Below, piece by piece: positions 41,139-50,057 of a DNA stretch of 64,000 nucleotides. Location of the stretch: NCBI GenBank assembly GCA_003281385.1, contig QCCE01000002.1, positions 1 to 64,000 on the forward strand. Direction: 5' to 3'. Below the pieces are notes generated by a model, which worked only from the letters and a program-made list of their open reading frames with translations, had not been told where the DNA came from and made no database searches. The DNA is from Prochlorococcus sp. AG-347-K17 (GTDB taxonomy: Bacteria; Cyanobacteriota; Cyanobacteriia; PCC-6307; Cyanobiaceae). The translations under genes and the position numbers were made by a program. Position 1 is the stretch's first letter. Every line of letters begins with the position of its first letter.

Positions 41139-41315
41139 TTATTCAATTAGATTCTCATCCTTACACTCAATTAGAGTGTTTTGCAAAGTTGGATATAAGT
41201 TAATCATATTTATATATTGTTTTGATTTTCTATATGATTTTGCAGCCTTTTTGTAATGAACTTCCGATTTCATTTCTAGTGAAAATTTTCTAGAAGACTT
41301 TTGAGAAGTAGTCAT
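41139..41315 (-). CDS. Small basic hypothetical protein, 58 residues
   Basis: An ATG-started frame of 58 codons reads MTTSQKSSRKFSLEMKSEV and continues with a Lys/Tyr-rich helix and a C-terminal LYPTLQNTLIECKDENLIE. Half of the residues are charged or polar and it has no membrane segment. It fills most of the 554-base gap between the HTH-like gene and pcbA, on the opposite strand. Codon use looks like that of neighbouring genes, but in such AT-rich DNA a 58-codon frame can arise by chance. No family is recognised. Confidence 0.4.
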   Translation of the reverse strand: MTTSQKSSRKFSLEMKSEVHYKKAAKSYRKSKQYINMINLYPTLQNTLIECKDENLIE

Positions 41316-41644
41316 AATATTAGATGTCTTATTCCATATTTAATAATTGTTTGAGAATGAGGCAATAAACAGTATGGTTTAATGAAACAAAACATCGTTT
41401 AATGTCAGCAAAATGAAATTTATTAAACTTATTTGAATTGAAAATACTGGTTTATTTTATAAAACTTATATCTCTGAGAAAAGTTTTTCTACATTAAATC
41501 TACCTTCTTTTCTCTTGGATTTCCTTATGAAGATTTTTTGTTTAGTGATAGCTAGGATTACTAACCTTTACAATTTTGTTATGAATTCAACTGTTTGGTG
41601 AAATATAAAGTATTCTCAAAACGTTTAAGCTAATCAATTCCTAA
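41316..41644 (+). promoter_or_regulatory. Non-coding region upstream of pcbA
   Basis: This 329-base gap has no convincing ORF. It must carry the pcbA promoter and probably that of the small opposite-strand ORF. A TATAAA at 41604-41609 could be the -10 element and would give a leader of about 29 bases; no good -35 is seen. A direct repeat GTTTAATG occurs at 41377-41384 and 41397-41404, spaced by 20 bases (about two helical turns), which could be an operator or chance. Confidence 0.45.
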
Positions 41645-42703
41645 ATGCAAACCTATGGTAATCCAGATACCACCTATGGATGGTGGGCTGGTAATTCAGG
41701 TGTAGCAAATCGCTCAGGAAAATTCATTGCAGCTCATGTAGCTCATGCAGGATTAATCGTTTTCTGGGCGGGTGCTTTCACCCTTTTCGAACTTTCACGA
41801 TTTGACCCAAGTGTTCCAATGGGACACCAACCTCTTATCGCACTTCCTCATTTGGCGACCCTAGGAATTGGGTTTGATGCTGATGGAGTAATGATGGGAG
41901 ATACAAAGCCTGTCCTCGCGATAGCAATTGTTCACTTAGTTTCCTCTATGGTCTTAGCAGCCGGAGGACTTTTACATTCTCTTCTTCTTCCCGGAAATTT
42001 AGAAGATTCTGAAGTCGCAAGAGCAAGAAAATTCAATATCGAATGGGATAATCCTGATAAATTGACATTTATTCTTGGTCACCATTTAATTATTCTTGGA
42101 TTTGCAGTTATTCTTCTTGTTGAATGGGCTCGAGTTCACGGGGTTTATGACCCAGCAATTGGAGCAGTAAGGCAAGTTGAGTATGATTTAAATCTAGCCG
42201 AGATTTGGAATCACCAGACAGATTTCCTTCTGATTGATGATTTAGAGGATGTGATGGGAGGCCATGCTTTCTTAGCATTTGTTTTAATAACAGGTGGCTC
42301 TTGGCATATCGCAACCAAGCAAGTTGGTGAATTTACCAAATTCAAAGGTAAGGGTCTTTTATCTGCAGAAGCGGTACTTTCATGGTCCTTGGCAGGTATA
42401 GGTTGGATGGCAATTATTGCTGCTTTCTGGAGTGCATCTAATACCACTGTTTATCCTGTTGAGTTTTTTGGTGAACCACTTGAATTAAAGTTTAGTATTT
42501 CTCCTTATTGGGTTGATACTGTTGACCTCCCTGATGGTACTTACACCTCAAGAGCTTGGTTAGCTAATGTTCACTACTACTTTGGATTTTTCTTTATTCA
42601 AGGTCACCTATGGCACGCTTTAAGAGCTTTAGGCTTTGACTTTAAGAGAGTTACAAATGCTATTAGTAATATTGATAGTGCAACAGTTACACTTAAGGAT
42701 TAA
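41645..42703 (+). CDS. pcbA: Chlorophyll-binding light-harvesting antenna Pcb
   Basis: Pcb proteins bind divinyl chlorophyll a/b in the thylakoid membrane and replace phycobilisomes as the main antenna of Prochlorococcus. The 352-residue protein belongs to the CP43/IsiA family: six membrane spans, His-rich helix segments such as [29 protein letters not shown] and [16 protein letters not shown], and no large lumenal loop as in CP43 itself. The length equals the usual Pcb size. GC content is higher than in its neighbours, as expected for a highly expressed gene. A strong terminator follows at 42729-42757, so it is probably transcribed alone. Confidence 0.96.
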   Translation: MQTYGNPDTTYGWWAGNSGVANRSGKFIAAHVAHAGLIVFWAGAFTLFELSRFDPSVPMGHQPLIALPHLATLGIGFDADGVMMGDTKPVLAIAIVHLVSSMVLAAGGLLHSLLLPGNLEDSEVARARKFNIEWDNPDKLTFILGHHLIILGFAVILLVEWARVHGVYDPAIGAVRQVEYDLNLAEIWNHQTDFLLIDDLEDVMGGHAFLAFVLITGGSWHIATKQVGEFTKFKGKGLLSAEAVLSWSLAGIGWMAIIAAFWSASNTTVYPVEFFGEPLELKFSISPYWVDTVDLPDGTYTSRAWLANVHYYFGFFFIQGHLWHALRALGFDFKRVTNAISNIDSATVTLKD

Positions 42704-42728
42704 TTCCTAAATTTCTTTATTAATATCA

Positions 42729-42757
42729 AAAGGCTCCTCAAACCGGAGCCTTTTTTA
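42729..42757 (+). terminator. Rho-independent terminator of pcbA
   Basis: A nine-base-pair stem AAAGGCTCC / GGAGCCTTT with a seven-base loop is followed directly by a T-rich run. It begins 26 bases after the pcbA stop. It is the only textbook terminator I found in the window, which fits a strongly expressed single-gene transcript. Confidence 0.92.
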
Positions 42758-42796
42758 TTTGAAAAATTTTGTTTATTAATTTAGATTTACTAGTAT

Positions 42797-44185
42797 ATGT
42801 TATTGAAGTCATTGAATATTATTTCTCTACAGGATAAAAATATTTTTTCAAATTCTATATATATAAGTTTTTTTGGGTTTTTAATTATAATTTTTTTCTT
42901 GATTTTTGGGAGGAGATTAAAGCTGGCTATTCAGCTCGAGAGATTTGGACTGCCAATAGCAGTAATATCAGGAATTTTAGGTATATCTATAGGTCCATTT
43001 GGAGCGATACACTTCTTGCCCAAAGAAACAATTAATGTTTGGAGTAATTTTCCTACTCCTCTTTTATCATTAGTTTTCGCAACTTTAATGATGGGCAGAC
43101 CTATCCCAAATATAAGTGGTTTAGTTAAACCTATTTTTAATCAATTTTTGCTTGCTCTTTCCCTAGGTTTCGGACAATTTTTCGTTGGTGGTTTAGTTGT
43201 TAAATATTTTTTGCCCCCAACTATGGATACTAATCCTCTAATGGGATGTTTGATCGAGGTTGGTTTTGAGGGGGGGCATGGAGCGGCATCAATCATCGGA
43301 GAGAGTTTTAATAGATTAGGTTTCCCTAATGGTTTAGATCTCGGTCTGGCTATGGCAACAATGGGTCTTTTATCATCTTCATTATTGGGCAGCATTTTTA
43401 TTTTCCTTGGAAGGACTTTTGGTATTTCAGATACAGAGGAAATTTCCGAAAAAAAAGATAATCAAAAAGAAAATACAACGATAGGAATTTTTGCGGATTT
43501 AAGAATTTTGATAATAAATCTTGGATTCTCTGGTTTGGCAATTTCTTTTGGTGTTTTATTACTTAAATTTTTAAAATATATCTCAAATCCTTTTGGTGAC
43601 TTTTCTAGAGAAATTATTTTTTCGCTTCCGGTATTCCCCTTTATTCTAATAGGTTCGCTCCTTATTAGATATATTTTAGAGAAAACCAAAAATACAGGAT
43701 TTATTTCAAATATTTTGCAAAGAGAGATTGGGATTTTATCTACTGATCTATTGATTTTTTCGGCTATGGCAAGTTTAGATATTTCTATTGTTTTTGAAAA
43801 TTGGAAAATAATCTTAGTTTTTACTATTTTTGGGTTACTTTGGAATTTAATTTGTATTGCTTATTTTGCATACTTTATATTTGATGATTACTGGTTTGAA
43901 AAAAGTTTGATAGAGTTTGGAAACTCTACAGGTGTAGTTGCTTCAGGATTACTTCTCTTGAGGCTTGCAGATCCCAAAAATATTTCTAGAACTCTCCCAA
44001 TTTTTACATCAAAACAGCTATTTGCACAATTAGTTCTATCAGGGGGATTTTTCACAGTTTTGGCACCTTTGATGATTGCAAAAATTGGAATAGATTATTG
44101 GACAGAAATTTGTGCTGTAATTACATTTGTAATTCTTTTTATTGCACATATTTTTAATAAAGGAGAATTGAAAAAATCTCTTTAA
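42797..44185 (+). CDS. gltS: GltS-like sodium/solute symporter
   Basis: The 462-residue membrane protein, with about 11-12 spans, resembles the glutamate:sodium symporter (ESS/GltS) family. The Gly-rich re-entrant segment CLIEVGFEGGHGAASIIGESF (about 151-171) and a second one, FGNSTGVVASGLLLLRLADP near 370-390, match the two pseudo-symmetric pore loops of the family. Glutamate as substrate is assumed from the family and not shown. It starts 93 bases after pcbA and is separated from it by the terminator. Confidence 0.82.
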   Translation: MLLKSLNIISLQDKNIFSNSIYISFFGFLIIIFFLIFGRRLKLAIQLERFGLPIAVISGILGISIGPFGAIHFLPKETINVWSNFPTPLLSLVFATLMMGRPIPNISGLVKPIFNQFLLALSLGFGQFFVGGLVVKYFLPPTMDTNPLMGCLIEVGFEGGHGAASIIGESFNRLGFPNGLDLGLAMATMGLLSSSLLGSIFIFLGRTFGISDTEEISEKKDNQKENTTIGIFADLRILIINLGFSGLAISFGVLLLKFLKYISNPFGDFSREIIFSLPVFPFILIGSLLIRYILEKTKNTGFISNILQREIGILSTDLLIFSAMASLDISIVFENWKIILVFTIFGLLWNLICIAYFAYFIFDDYWFEKSLIEFGNSTGVVASGLLLLRLADPKNISRTLPIFTSKQLFAQLVLSGGFFTVLAPLMIAKIGIDYWTEICAVITFVILFIAHIFNKGELKKSL

Positions 44186-44224
44186 TAAGTCTAGAATATT
44201 CTTATAATAATTTTTATTTTTTAA

Positions 44225-44482
44225 ATGTCATTTGCTCCCTACGATATTCCGCCTCAAGAAAATAAAGGGAAGTGGTTTAGGAGTCATTTACTTGGGAGGG
44301 AAATCGAACTCGGTGAGTTATATAGTCTTGGATCAAATGATTTGGATTTGCTTATGGCTGAGACTGCTGAAATAAGAAGCGACCTTGATTTTAAAGAAAA
44401 GAATATTGGTAAATTTAGAACAGCAGGATATTTTTTGGAGTTAGCACGGATAATTGAGAAAAGAAAGTTATTAGAAAGCTAA
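44225..44482 (+). CDS. Conserved small soluble protein
   Basis: The 85-residue protein has no named function that I recognise. It is soluble, with a Pro-rich N-terminus (APYDIPPQ) and a helical body containing LGREIELGELYSLG, DLDLLMAETAEIRSDLDF and GYFLELARIIEKRKLLE. The regular, low-gap sequence and moderate charge suggest a real conserved protein. It begins 39 bases after the symporter. Its stop overlaps the convergent GST stop by four bases (CTAA). Confidence 0.7.
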   Translation: MSFAPYDIPPQENKGKWFRSHLLGREIELGELYSLGSNDLDLLMAETAEIRSDLDFKEKNIGKFRTAGYFLELARIIEKRKLLES

Positions 44483-45138
44483 TTTGAAGGAAAATAATTC
44501 TTTCTAGAATATGGTCCCCATAATTCGTATTTATACATTAAGGAATTAAATTCTCTATTTTTCTCAAACGAATCTAACCAGTTTTTTATTGAGGACTCAA
44601 AATAATTTGTTCTTTTTTGACTTTCACAAGCGATTCTAAATTGTCTTACAAAAGGCCAAATAGACCAATCAGCGATTGTGGGGGTATCTCCAAAAAAGTA
44701 TTTGTTTTCTGCAAGTATGTCATTCCATCTTTTGATAAATTTAATCGCATTTGTGAAATGAAATTCTTCATTATTATTCAAATATCTTGTGCCATATTTA
44801 AAACGATCTAAATGATATTTGAATTCTTTATCGTTTTCATTAATTATTTCAAAAATGTCTTTCCTCTTATTATCAGGAAAATAAATAGCTTTAATATTTT
44901 CTTTCTTAGATTCTGAGAGCGCCCATAGGATGATTTCAAGGCTTTCTTCAATAACTTCACTATTTTTTTTAATAAGTATTGGAACCGTTTTTGTCTTTGA
45001 TTTATTTAGAAAATCAAGGGGTTTATTTTTTAAATCAATTTCTCTTATTTCTACGTTGATTTCGCAAATTAATAGAGCCCATCTAACACGAATTGCGTAC
45101 GGACATCTTCGAAATGAATATAAAATATCGTTTGTCAT
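44479..45138 (-). CDS. Glutathione S-transferase family protein
   Basis: The 219-residue protein has an N-terminal thioredoxin-like domain beginning LYSFRRCPYAIRVRWAL (residues 6-22), with the cis-Pro segment TVPIL near 51-55 and the DSL-like EESLEI glutathione motif near 63. A helical C-terminal domain follows, with PTIADWSIWPFVRQF. The CPY motif with a single Cys points to a beta/omega-type or glutaredoxin-like GST. The substrate is unknown. Confidence 0.85.
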   Translation of the reverse strand: MTNDILYSFRRCPYAIRVRWALLICEINVEIREIDLKNKPLDFLNKSKTKTVPILIKKNSEVIEESLEIILWALSESKKENIKAIYFPDNKRKDIFEIINENDKEFKYHLDRFKYGTRYLNNNEEFHFTNAIKFIKRWNDILAENKYFFGDTPTIADWSIWPFVRQFRIACESQKRTNYFESSIKNWLDSFEKNREFNSLMYKYELWGPYSRKNYFPSN

Positions 45139-45212
45139 TTTGTAAAAACTTTTAATTTCCTTGATTCATTTAGTATTATCTAAATAGAATTAGTATTAAT
45201 TTTACAACGCAA

Positions 45213-45755
45213 ATGTCGGGATATGTTTACCTTATTAGGGTAGGAGACCTATATAGAATTGGAAAAACGGATAATCTTGAAAAGAAAATTAAGAAATTAA
45301 AACCAGATGAATTATTAACATCAATAATGACAAAGGAGCCAGAAACTCTGGAAGCAAGATTACTAAGAAAATATAAGTCGCAAAGAATTCCTGAAACTGG
45401 TTATTTAAAGCTTTCCAAAAGACAAATTATAGAATGCAAAAAGCAATTTGAATTAAAGGGAACCTTACCGCACACTTTAGATGCTGAAGTCTCCATTACT
45501 CTATTTGCATCTTTTTTATTATTTTCATTAAGTTTTTTTATTTTTAATTATCTTAATTTTGGATTTCTAAAGGCTATATCTTATTCTTTTGGCATGGCAT
45601 CTCTACCAATGGTTATATTATTCATCACGGGTAGTTTTGGTGGATACTTTTCTGAAGATTTATCTCTTTTTTCATTGTTAACTAACCGAATAAAAGGTTT
45701 ATTTATAGCAATTGCAATGCTCTCAATGGCTTACTTAATTTTAAAATTAGGCTAG
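45213..45755 (+). CDS. GIY-YIG/T5orf172-like domain fused to membrane segments
   Basis: The 180-residue protein starts with a GIY-YIG-like fold: GYVYLI at residues 3-8 and YRIGK at 14-18, in the arrangement of the T5orf172 family. Residues about 92-180 form three membrane spans, and its second half is strongly hydrophobic. The catalytic positions look altered. The usual Arg in the helix after YIGK is Lys (KKIKK), the LExxLHxxF segment reads LEARLLRKY, and the GEWF glutamate is replaced in TGYLKL. So nuclease activity is doubtful. Function is unknown, possibly a membrane-bound sensor or binding protein. Confidence 0.75.
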   Translation: MSGYVYLIRVGDLYRIGKTDNLEKKIKKLKPDELLTSIMTKEPETLEARLLRKYKSQRIPETGYLKLSKRQIIECKKQFELKGTLPHTLDAEVSITLFASFLLFSLSFFIFNYLNFGFLKAISYSFGMASLPMVILFITGSFGGYFSEDLSLFSLLTNRIKGLFIAIAMLSMAYLILKLG

Positions 45756-46459
45756 ATTTCATAATTACAATTTAGGGCAATTTCAAATGGAACTGATTGG
45801 GTAGGTAACTTCAAAATCGTTGAGCATATTTCAGCAATATCTTCAGGTTGTGTCATGCTCGATTTGTCTAGGGTAGAGATATTTTGAGCCATTTCTGTAT
45901 TAACCCAACTTGGGCAAATTGCTGTAATCCTTATATTTTTATCCCAACCTTTATTTTTCATTGTTTGGCATAATCCCATCAAAGCAAACTTTGAAGAAGA
46001 ATAAGCTGCTAAATCCCCTTTAGATCTTTTCCCACTCATTGAAACTAAAACAATAATTCTTCCTCTGCCTGAGGCGCATAAATGATCCCAAGAAAGCCTA
46101 CATAAATTCCAAATTGCCAAAAAGTTAATATTTAATGTATTTAAAATATCTTCTTCATCGCCATCTTTGAATAAAAAAGGAACTTTCGATAATACTCCAG
46201 AACAATTTATTACTGAATCAAATTCTCCAAATTCATCCACAGTATTCTTTATCCAATTTTCGGCTGATATTTTGTTTAATGCATCATATTCGTTTAATAT
46301 AATTCTTCCTTTTGGCCATTTATTTGGATCAATAATACTTCCTTTTAATGCTTCTAAATCTCTTATTCCGACACTAATTCTATTCCCTTCTTTTAATTCT
46401 TTATGTGCAATATTTAGTCCGATACCTCTATTGGCTCCACTTATTAGTATAGTTCTCAT
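45752..46459 (-). CDS. Short-chain dehydrogenase/reductase
   Basis: The 235-residue classical SDR has the NAD(P) loop SGANRGIGLNIA (6-17), the catalytic YSSSK and a preceding Ser (VLVSMSGKRSKG). The conserved Asn in NINFLAIWN is also present. Its start codon lies eight bases from the end of the lycopene cyclase on the same strand, so the two could be co-transcribed. A link to carotenoid or chlorophyll chemistry is possible but not shown. The stop overlaps the GIY-YIG gene stop (CTAG). Confidence 0.88.
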   Translation of the reverse strand: MRTILISGANRGIGLNIAHKELKEGNRISVGIRDLEALKGSIIDPNKWPKGRIILNEYDALNKISAENWIKNTVDEFGEFDSVINCSGVLSKVPFLFKDGDEEDILNTLNINFLAIWNLCRLSWDHLCASGRGRIIVLVSMSGKRSKGDLAAYSSSKFALMGLCQTMKNKGWDKNIRITAICPSWVNTEMAQNISTLDKSSMTQPEDIAEICSTILKLPTQSVPFEIALNCNYEI

Positions 46460-46466
46460 TTTTAAA

Positions 46467-47750
46467 CTATATATTTGGAAATATTATCCTAAGTAACATT
46501 TTAAATTCTCTACCATGCATAATCATAAGACCTTTCTTCACACTCCATGGAGCCTTAATAAACATTATCCACATCGCATATACAATCTCTCTTAGGGAGA
46601 GGGTATCAGTTAGAAAACCATACCATTGATTTTTTGGTAGTTGGAAAAAACTGCCAAAAAATTCTCTCAATAGTTTTTCATCAAACCTCATGAGTTTTTC
46701 TAATCCAAATTGGTAAAGTGATTTCTTTCTAATTAATTCTTTTGACCATAAAGTTTCCCAACCTTTTCTAGCAATATGGTAGGTACTAAGATTTTTGTTT
46801 TTAATTGCTTCTGAAACTGCTTTTGCGACAAGTGGAGCTCTTCTTAAAACATTTCCTATTAAATATCCGGATGCAGGATGTACCATTGAAGCAGCACCAC
46901 CATATCCGAGTATTTGTTGTTTGAAATCTGGTATTGGCATATTCATTGGTAAAAACAAACCCAGCTCTTCGTGTTGCATGCTCGTGATTGATATATCTCT
47001 ATAAGAGAGCCTCTTCTCTAGTCTCTCTTTTAAATTTTCCATTGTTAGTGGATTTACCAAACCAAGAGATGTCTCTTCAAGAAAATATTTCCCATTTCCC
47101 ATATCCATGGCATAAAGAAAAGTGGGCGGTTCTTTTCTTTGCTCTTCATTAAGATGGTCATTTCTATAGTCCATTAATACAAACTGCCCTTTTTTCAATG
47201 GAGGTTTACTAAAATTACCCACTATCCCATAACAAGTTTGTACTGCTAAAGGACCACACGATTTTAATTTAAGAAAAACAGGATCATATCCTGTCGCATC
47301 TACTACTAATCTTGCAGAATAAGTCTTGCCATCTTTTGTGGTTACTGTACTTTTATATTTTTCATAATATATTTTGCTTGCAAAGCCTTGATGCCATTTA
47401 ATAAAAGACTTATTACATTCATTAAACCAAAAATTGTGGAGTTTCTTCTTATCAAATAGTCCATAATCTAGTGAATGTTCCGTGGCTTTATTCTCGTCGT
47501 CCTGTTCTTCTAAAGCTCCATGACCAAAAAAACTTACAGTATTCTTCCATCTATATTCAAGTAAATCCTGAAGCCCGAGTTGATCAACTTCTTCCCCCCA
47601 AATACCATATGTGTTTGGCCAAGGCTCATCTGGTCCATTTGGAGAAAGCACTTCAACATCTAATTTTTCCTTTCCTAAAGCTGATGCAATTGCCATACCT
47701 GCAGGCCCTGCACCCAAAACAAGAACATCTGGCATGCTTTCCTTTGACAT
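46467..47750 (-). CDS. crtL: Lycopene cyclase, epsilon-type candidate
   Basis: The 427-residue FAD-linked cyclase has the Rossmann GAGPAG (13-18), the NTYGIWGEEVDQLGL segment of the plant/cyanobacterial CrtL type, and GYGGAASMVHPASGYLIGNVLRRAP near residues 278-303. Lycopene cyclases make the beta- or epsilon-rings of carotenoids. Prochlorococcus has two copies, crtL-b and crtL-e; from memory, the pcb-proximal copy in MED4 is the epsilon-type, reported to form both ring types. I cannot separate the two by sequence here, so the subtype is inference. It is divergent from the POR-like SDR across 225 bases. Confidence 0.9.
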   Translation of the reverse strand: MSKESMPDVLVLGAGPAGMAIASALGKEKLDVEVLSPNGPDEPWPNTYGIWGEEVDQLGLQDLLEYRWKNTVSFFGHGALEEQDDENKATEHSLDYGLFDKKKLHNFWFNECNKSFIKWHQGFASKIYYEKYKSTVTTKDGKTYSARLVVDATGYDPVFLKLKSCGPLAVQTCYGIVGNFSKPPLKKGQFVLMDYRNDHLNEEQRKEPPTFLYAMDMGNGKYFLEETSLGLVNPLTMENLKERLEKRLSYRDISITSMQHEELGLFLPMNMPIPDFKQQILGYGGAASMVHPASGYLIGNVLRRAPLVAKAVSEAIKNKNLSTYHIARKGWETLWSKELIRKKSLYQFGLEKLMRFDEKLLREFFGSFFQLPKNQWYGFLTDTLSLREIVYAMWIMFIKAPWSVKKGLMIMHGREFKMLLRIIFPNI

Positions 47751-47975
47751 TAAATATAAATCTTATGATTAAGGAAATTTACGGAACAAATTATTACTTC
47801 TTCGTTTAGGGTTATATATTTCATCCAATACTTGTAATGAGAGTAGATTAATAATAATCAAATTACTCAATTACTAGTGACTAAGTTTTCAGTGTTTTAA
47901 CATTAATTTATAAGATTACAAAATAAAAAATACTTATAATATTCTTTTTATTATAAAAAAAATATAGCAAGTTAA

Positions 47976-48977
47976 ATGATTAAAAATAAAAATATTTTAA
48001 TTACTGGAGGTAATTCGGGCATAGGGCTTTTTGCAATCATTAATTTACTAAAGACGAAAAATAATTTATACGTTGTAATAAAATCTGAATTAAGAAAGAA
48101 TGAATTTCTCAAAACAATTGAGAAATATTTTGATAAAAATTACCTCAGTAAATATTTAAATATTATTGAAAATTGTGATCTTTCTGATCTAGAGAATATT
48201 AAAAAAATTAAAGATTACTTTATTACTAAAAAGATATTTTTAGATGTAGTTGTTTTAAATGCAGGATTACAATATACAGGCTCTTTTTACCCTAAAGTAT
48301 CAAAACAATGCATAGAACTAACTTTTGCGGTAAATCATCTTGCACATTTTTACTTGGTAAATATCCTAAAAGATTTTGTTAGAGATAAAGAAGAATCTAG
48401 AATCATTATTACATCATCAGATGTTCACGACCCCAAAAGTTCAGGTGGCAATGTAGGAAAGAAAGCGGGACTTAATAAACTAGTTGATTTTAGAAAAAAA
48501 GTAACTGGGCAATTTTTAAATTTTAATGCTGATGAAGCTTATAAAAATAGTAAGTTATGTAATATTTTGTTTGCTAAAGAACTTGAAAAAAAATTGAAAT
48601 TTTCCTCCAGTAAAATTTCTGTAATTACTTGGGCTCCTGGTCTTGTAATACCAAATGATGATTCCGGTTTTTTTAGATATAGTAAACGTTTTAATCTCTT
48701 TGGATATTTAATTTTTTCTAAAACTGCAAAAAATATTTTAGGAATTTCTGAAAGTATTGAAAATGCTGGTAAGATACTTTCTGAAATTGTTTTTGATTCA
48801 AATTTAAATAATATTGGTTACGTTCATTTAAGTAATAAACTTATATCTTTTAAAAAACATAAATTAGTTGAAAGTAAGGTTAGTGATGAGGCAAATAATT
48901 CTGAGTTGGCTTCAAAACTCTGGATTTTAAGTGAAGAGATTTGTAGATCATTTGGCTTTGTTACTTTCAATATTTAA
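47976..48977 (+). CDS. Protochlorophyllide-reductase-like SDR
   Basis: The 333-residue protein is an SDR with the cofactor loop TGGNSGIGLFA (10-20) and the YKNSK catalytic motif. It resembles the light-dependent protochlorophyllide reductase branch in length and in segments such as FAVNHLAHFYLVNIL and AYKNSKLCNILFAKEL, where POR has AYKDSKVCN. It is unlikely to be the cell's main POR because the cofactor loop and the C-terminus diverge; it may act on another pigment or lipid. It is divergent from the lycopene cyclase and overlaps the convergent MscS gene by 30 bases. Confidence 0.75.
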   Translation: MIKNKNILITGGNSGIGLFAIINLLKTKNNLYVVIKSELRKNEFLKTIEKYFDKNYLSKYLNIIENCDLSDLENIKKIKDYFITKKIFLDVVVLNAGLQYTGSFYPKVSKQCIELTFAVNHLAHFYLVNILKDFVRDKEESRIIITSSDVHDPKSSGGNVGKKAGLNKLVDFRKKVTGQFLNFNADEAYKNSKLCNILFAKELEKKLKFSSSKISVITWAPGLVIPNDDSGFFRYSKRFNLFGYLIFSKTAKNILGISESIENAGKILSEIVFDSNLNNIGYVHLSNKLISFKKHKLVESKVSDEANNSELASKLWILSEEICRSFGFVTFNI

Positions 48978-49985
48978 GGTTTGTGTTGGGAATGCAAACT
49001 CTATATTATTAACCGCAAATTCCTCAATAATTCTTAAATTTATAGATTGTTGAGCTTCCATTGCAGCGAGATAATTATTTGTTGGGATGTAATAAACAAG
49101 TTCGAAATTAAGACTGAAGTCGCCGAAATCTGTGAAATGACATCTATCAAAAGAAGCATCTTTTGTCTCTTCAACTATTTTTTCAATTATTATTGGAATC
49201 AATTTCATAAGTTTTGGAGAGGTTTCATAAACAACTCCTAATTTATGCACTAACCTCCTTTTTTCCATTTGTGCGTAATTAGAAATTATTCCATTTGTTA
49301 GGGCGCTGTTGCTCATTACTATCACTTCTCCATTAATACTTCTTATCCTTGAGGATCGTACTCCCACCCTCTCAACCATTCCAAGGACTCCATCAGATTT
49401 TATAAACTCACCTTTTTGAAAAGGTTTATCAAGCAAAATTGTTATATATTCAAAAAACTCCTGAACTGGATCTTTCAAAGCTAATCCTGCTCCAATACCC
49501 CCGGCACTTAGTAAAGCCCATATAGCAGTCATTTGAACACCTATATTTTGTAAGAAAAATATTGAACCAATAGTCCATGTTAATGCTTTTATCAATGGAG
49601 TTAGTGAAGATACCATTGAACTAATTGAGGAATCATTAATTTTCGAGGTCGATTCTGTTAAAGATCTTATTAAAACTTTGTTGAGAGCTTTTATGATGAT
49701 TATTAATATAAATAATTTCAGAATATTCAATAAGACAGAGATGAAAGTTATTTCATCAGCAAAAAAATAGTCAATTGAAAAATAAAATGAAAGGAGGAAA
49801 CCTATAGGTTTTATAATTCCAGAGATTACCTCAAAAATAAAATCATCGAAATTTGTTTTTGTTCTTTTGGAAATCTTTTTAAAAAATATTTTTGAAAGTT
49901 TAGAAATTATTATCGACAATAAAGTTCCAATAAAAAAAATAGATATTGCCAGAAGGAAGTTTTCAGTAACTAATTTCATATTCAA
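48948..49985 (-). CDS. MscS-family mechanosensitive channel
   Basis: The 345-residue membrane protein has about four N-terminal spans. A pore-helix region follows, with the Gly/Ala-rich LSAGGIGAGLALKDPVQEFFEYI (about 168-190) that is diagnostic of MscS. The beta domain comes next with ILLDKPFQKGEFIKSDG and GMVERVGVRSSRIR, then an alpha/beta cytoplasmic domain. Such channels open on membrane tension and release solutes after osmotic downshock. The 30-base 3' overlap with the POR-like gene is the longest convergent overlap in the window. Confidence 0.92.
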   Translation of the reverse strand: MNMKLVTENFLLAISIFFIGTLLSIIISKLSKIFFKKISKRTKTNFDDFIFEVISGIIKPIGFLLSFYFSIDYFFADEITFISVLLNILKLFILIIIIKALNKVLIRSLTESTSKINDSSISSMVSSLTPLIKALTWTIGSIFFLQNIGVQMTAIWALLSAGGIGAGLALKDPVQEFFEYITILLDKPFQKGEFIKSDGVLGMVERVGVRSSRIRSINGEVIVMSNSALTNGIISNYAQMEKRRLVHKLGVVYETSPKLMKLIPIIIEKIVEETKDASFDRCHFTDFGDFSLNFELVYYIPTNNYLAAMEAQQSINLRIIEEFAVNNIEFAFPTQTLNIESNKAK

Positions 49986-50057
49986 ATAAACCCTAAAAAT
50001 TTATCTCTAATAAAATTTTAAATTATCTCTCAACAACAAACCAGTATTTATTTTCCT

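Noticed and set aside
42108..42447. Opposite-strand ORFs within pcbA
   Set aside because: Fully inside a conserved antenna gene; no start signal or family pattern.
47751..47975. Possible tRNA or small RNA between crtL and the POR-like gene
   Set aside because: No cloverleaf or T-loop pattern could be read; the region is plain AT-rich promoter-type DNA.
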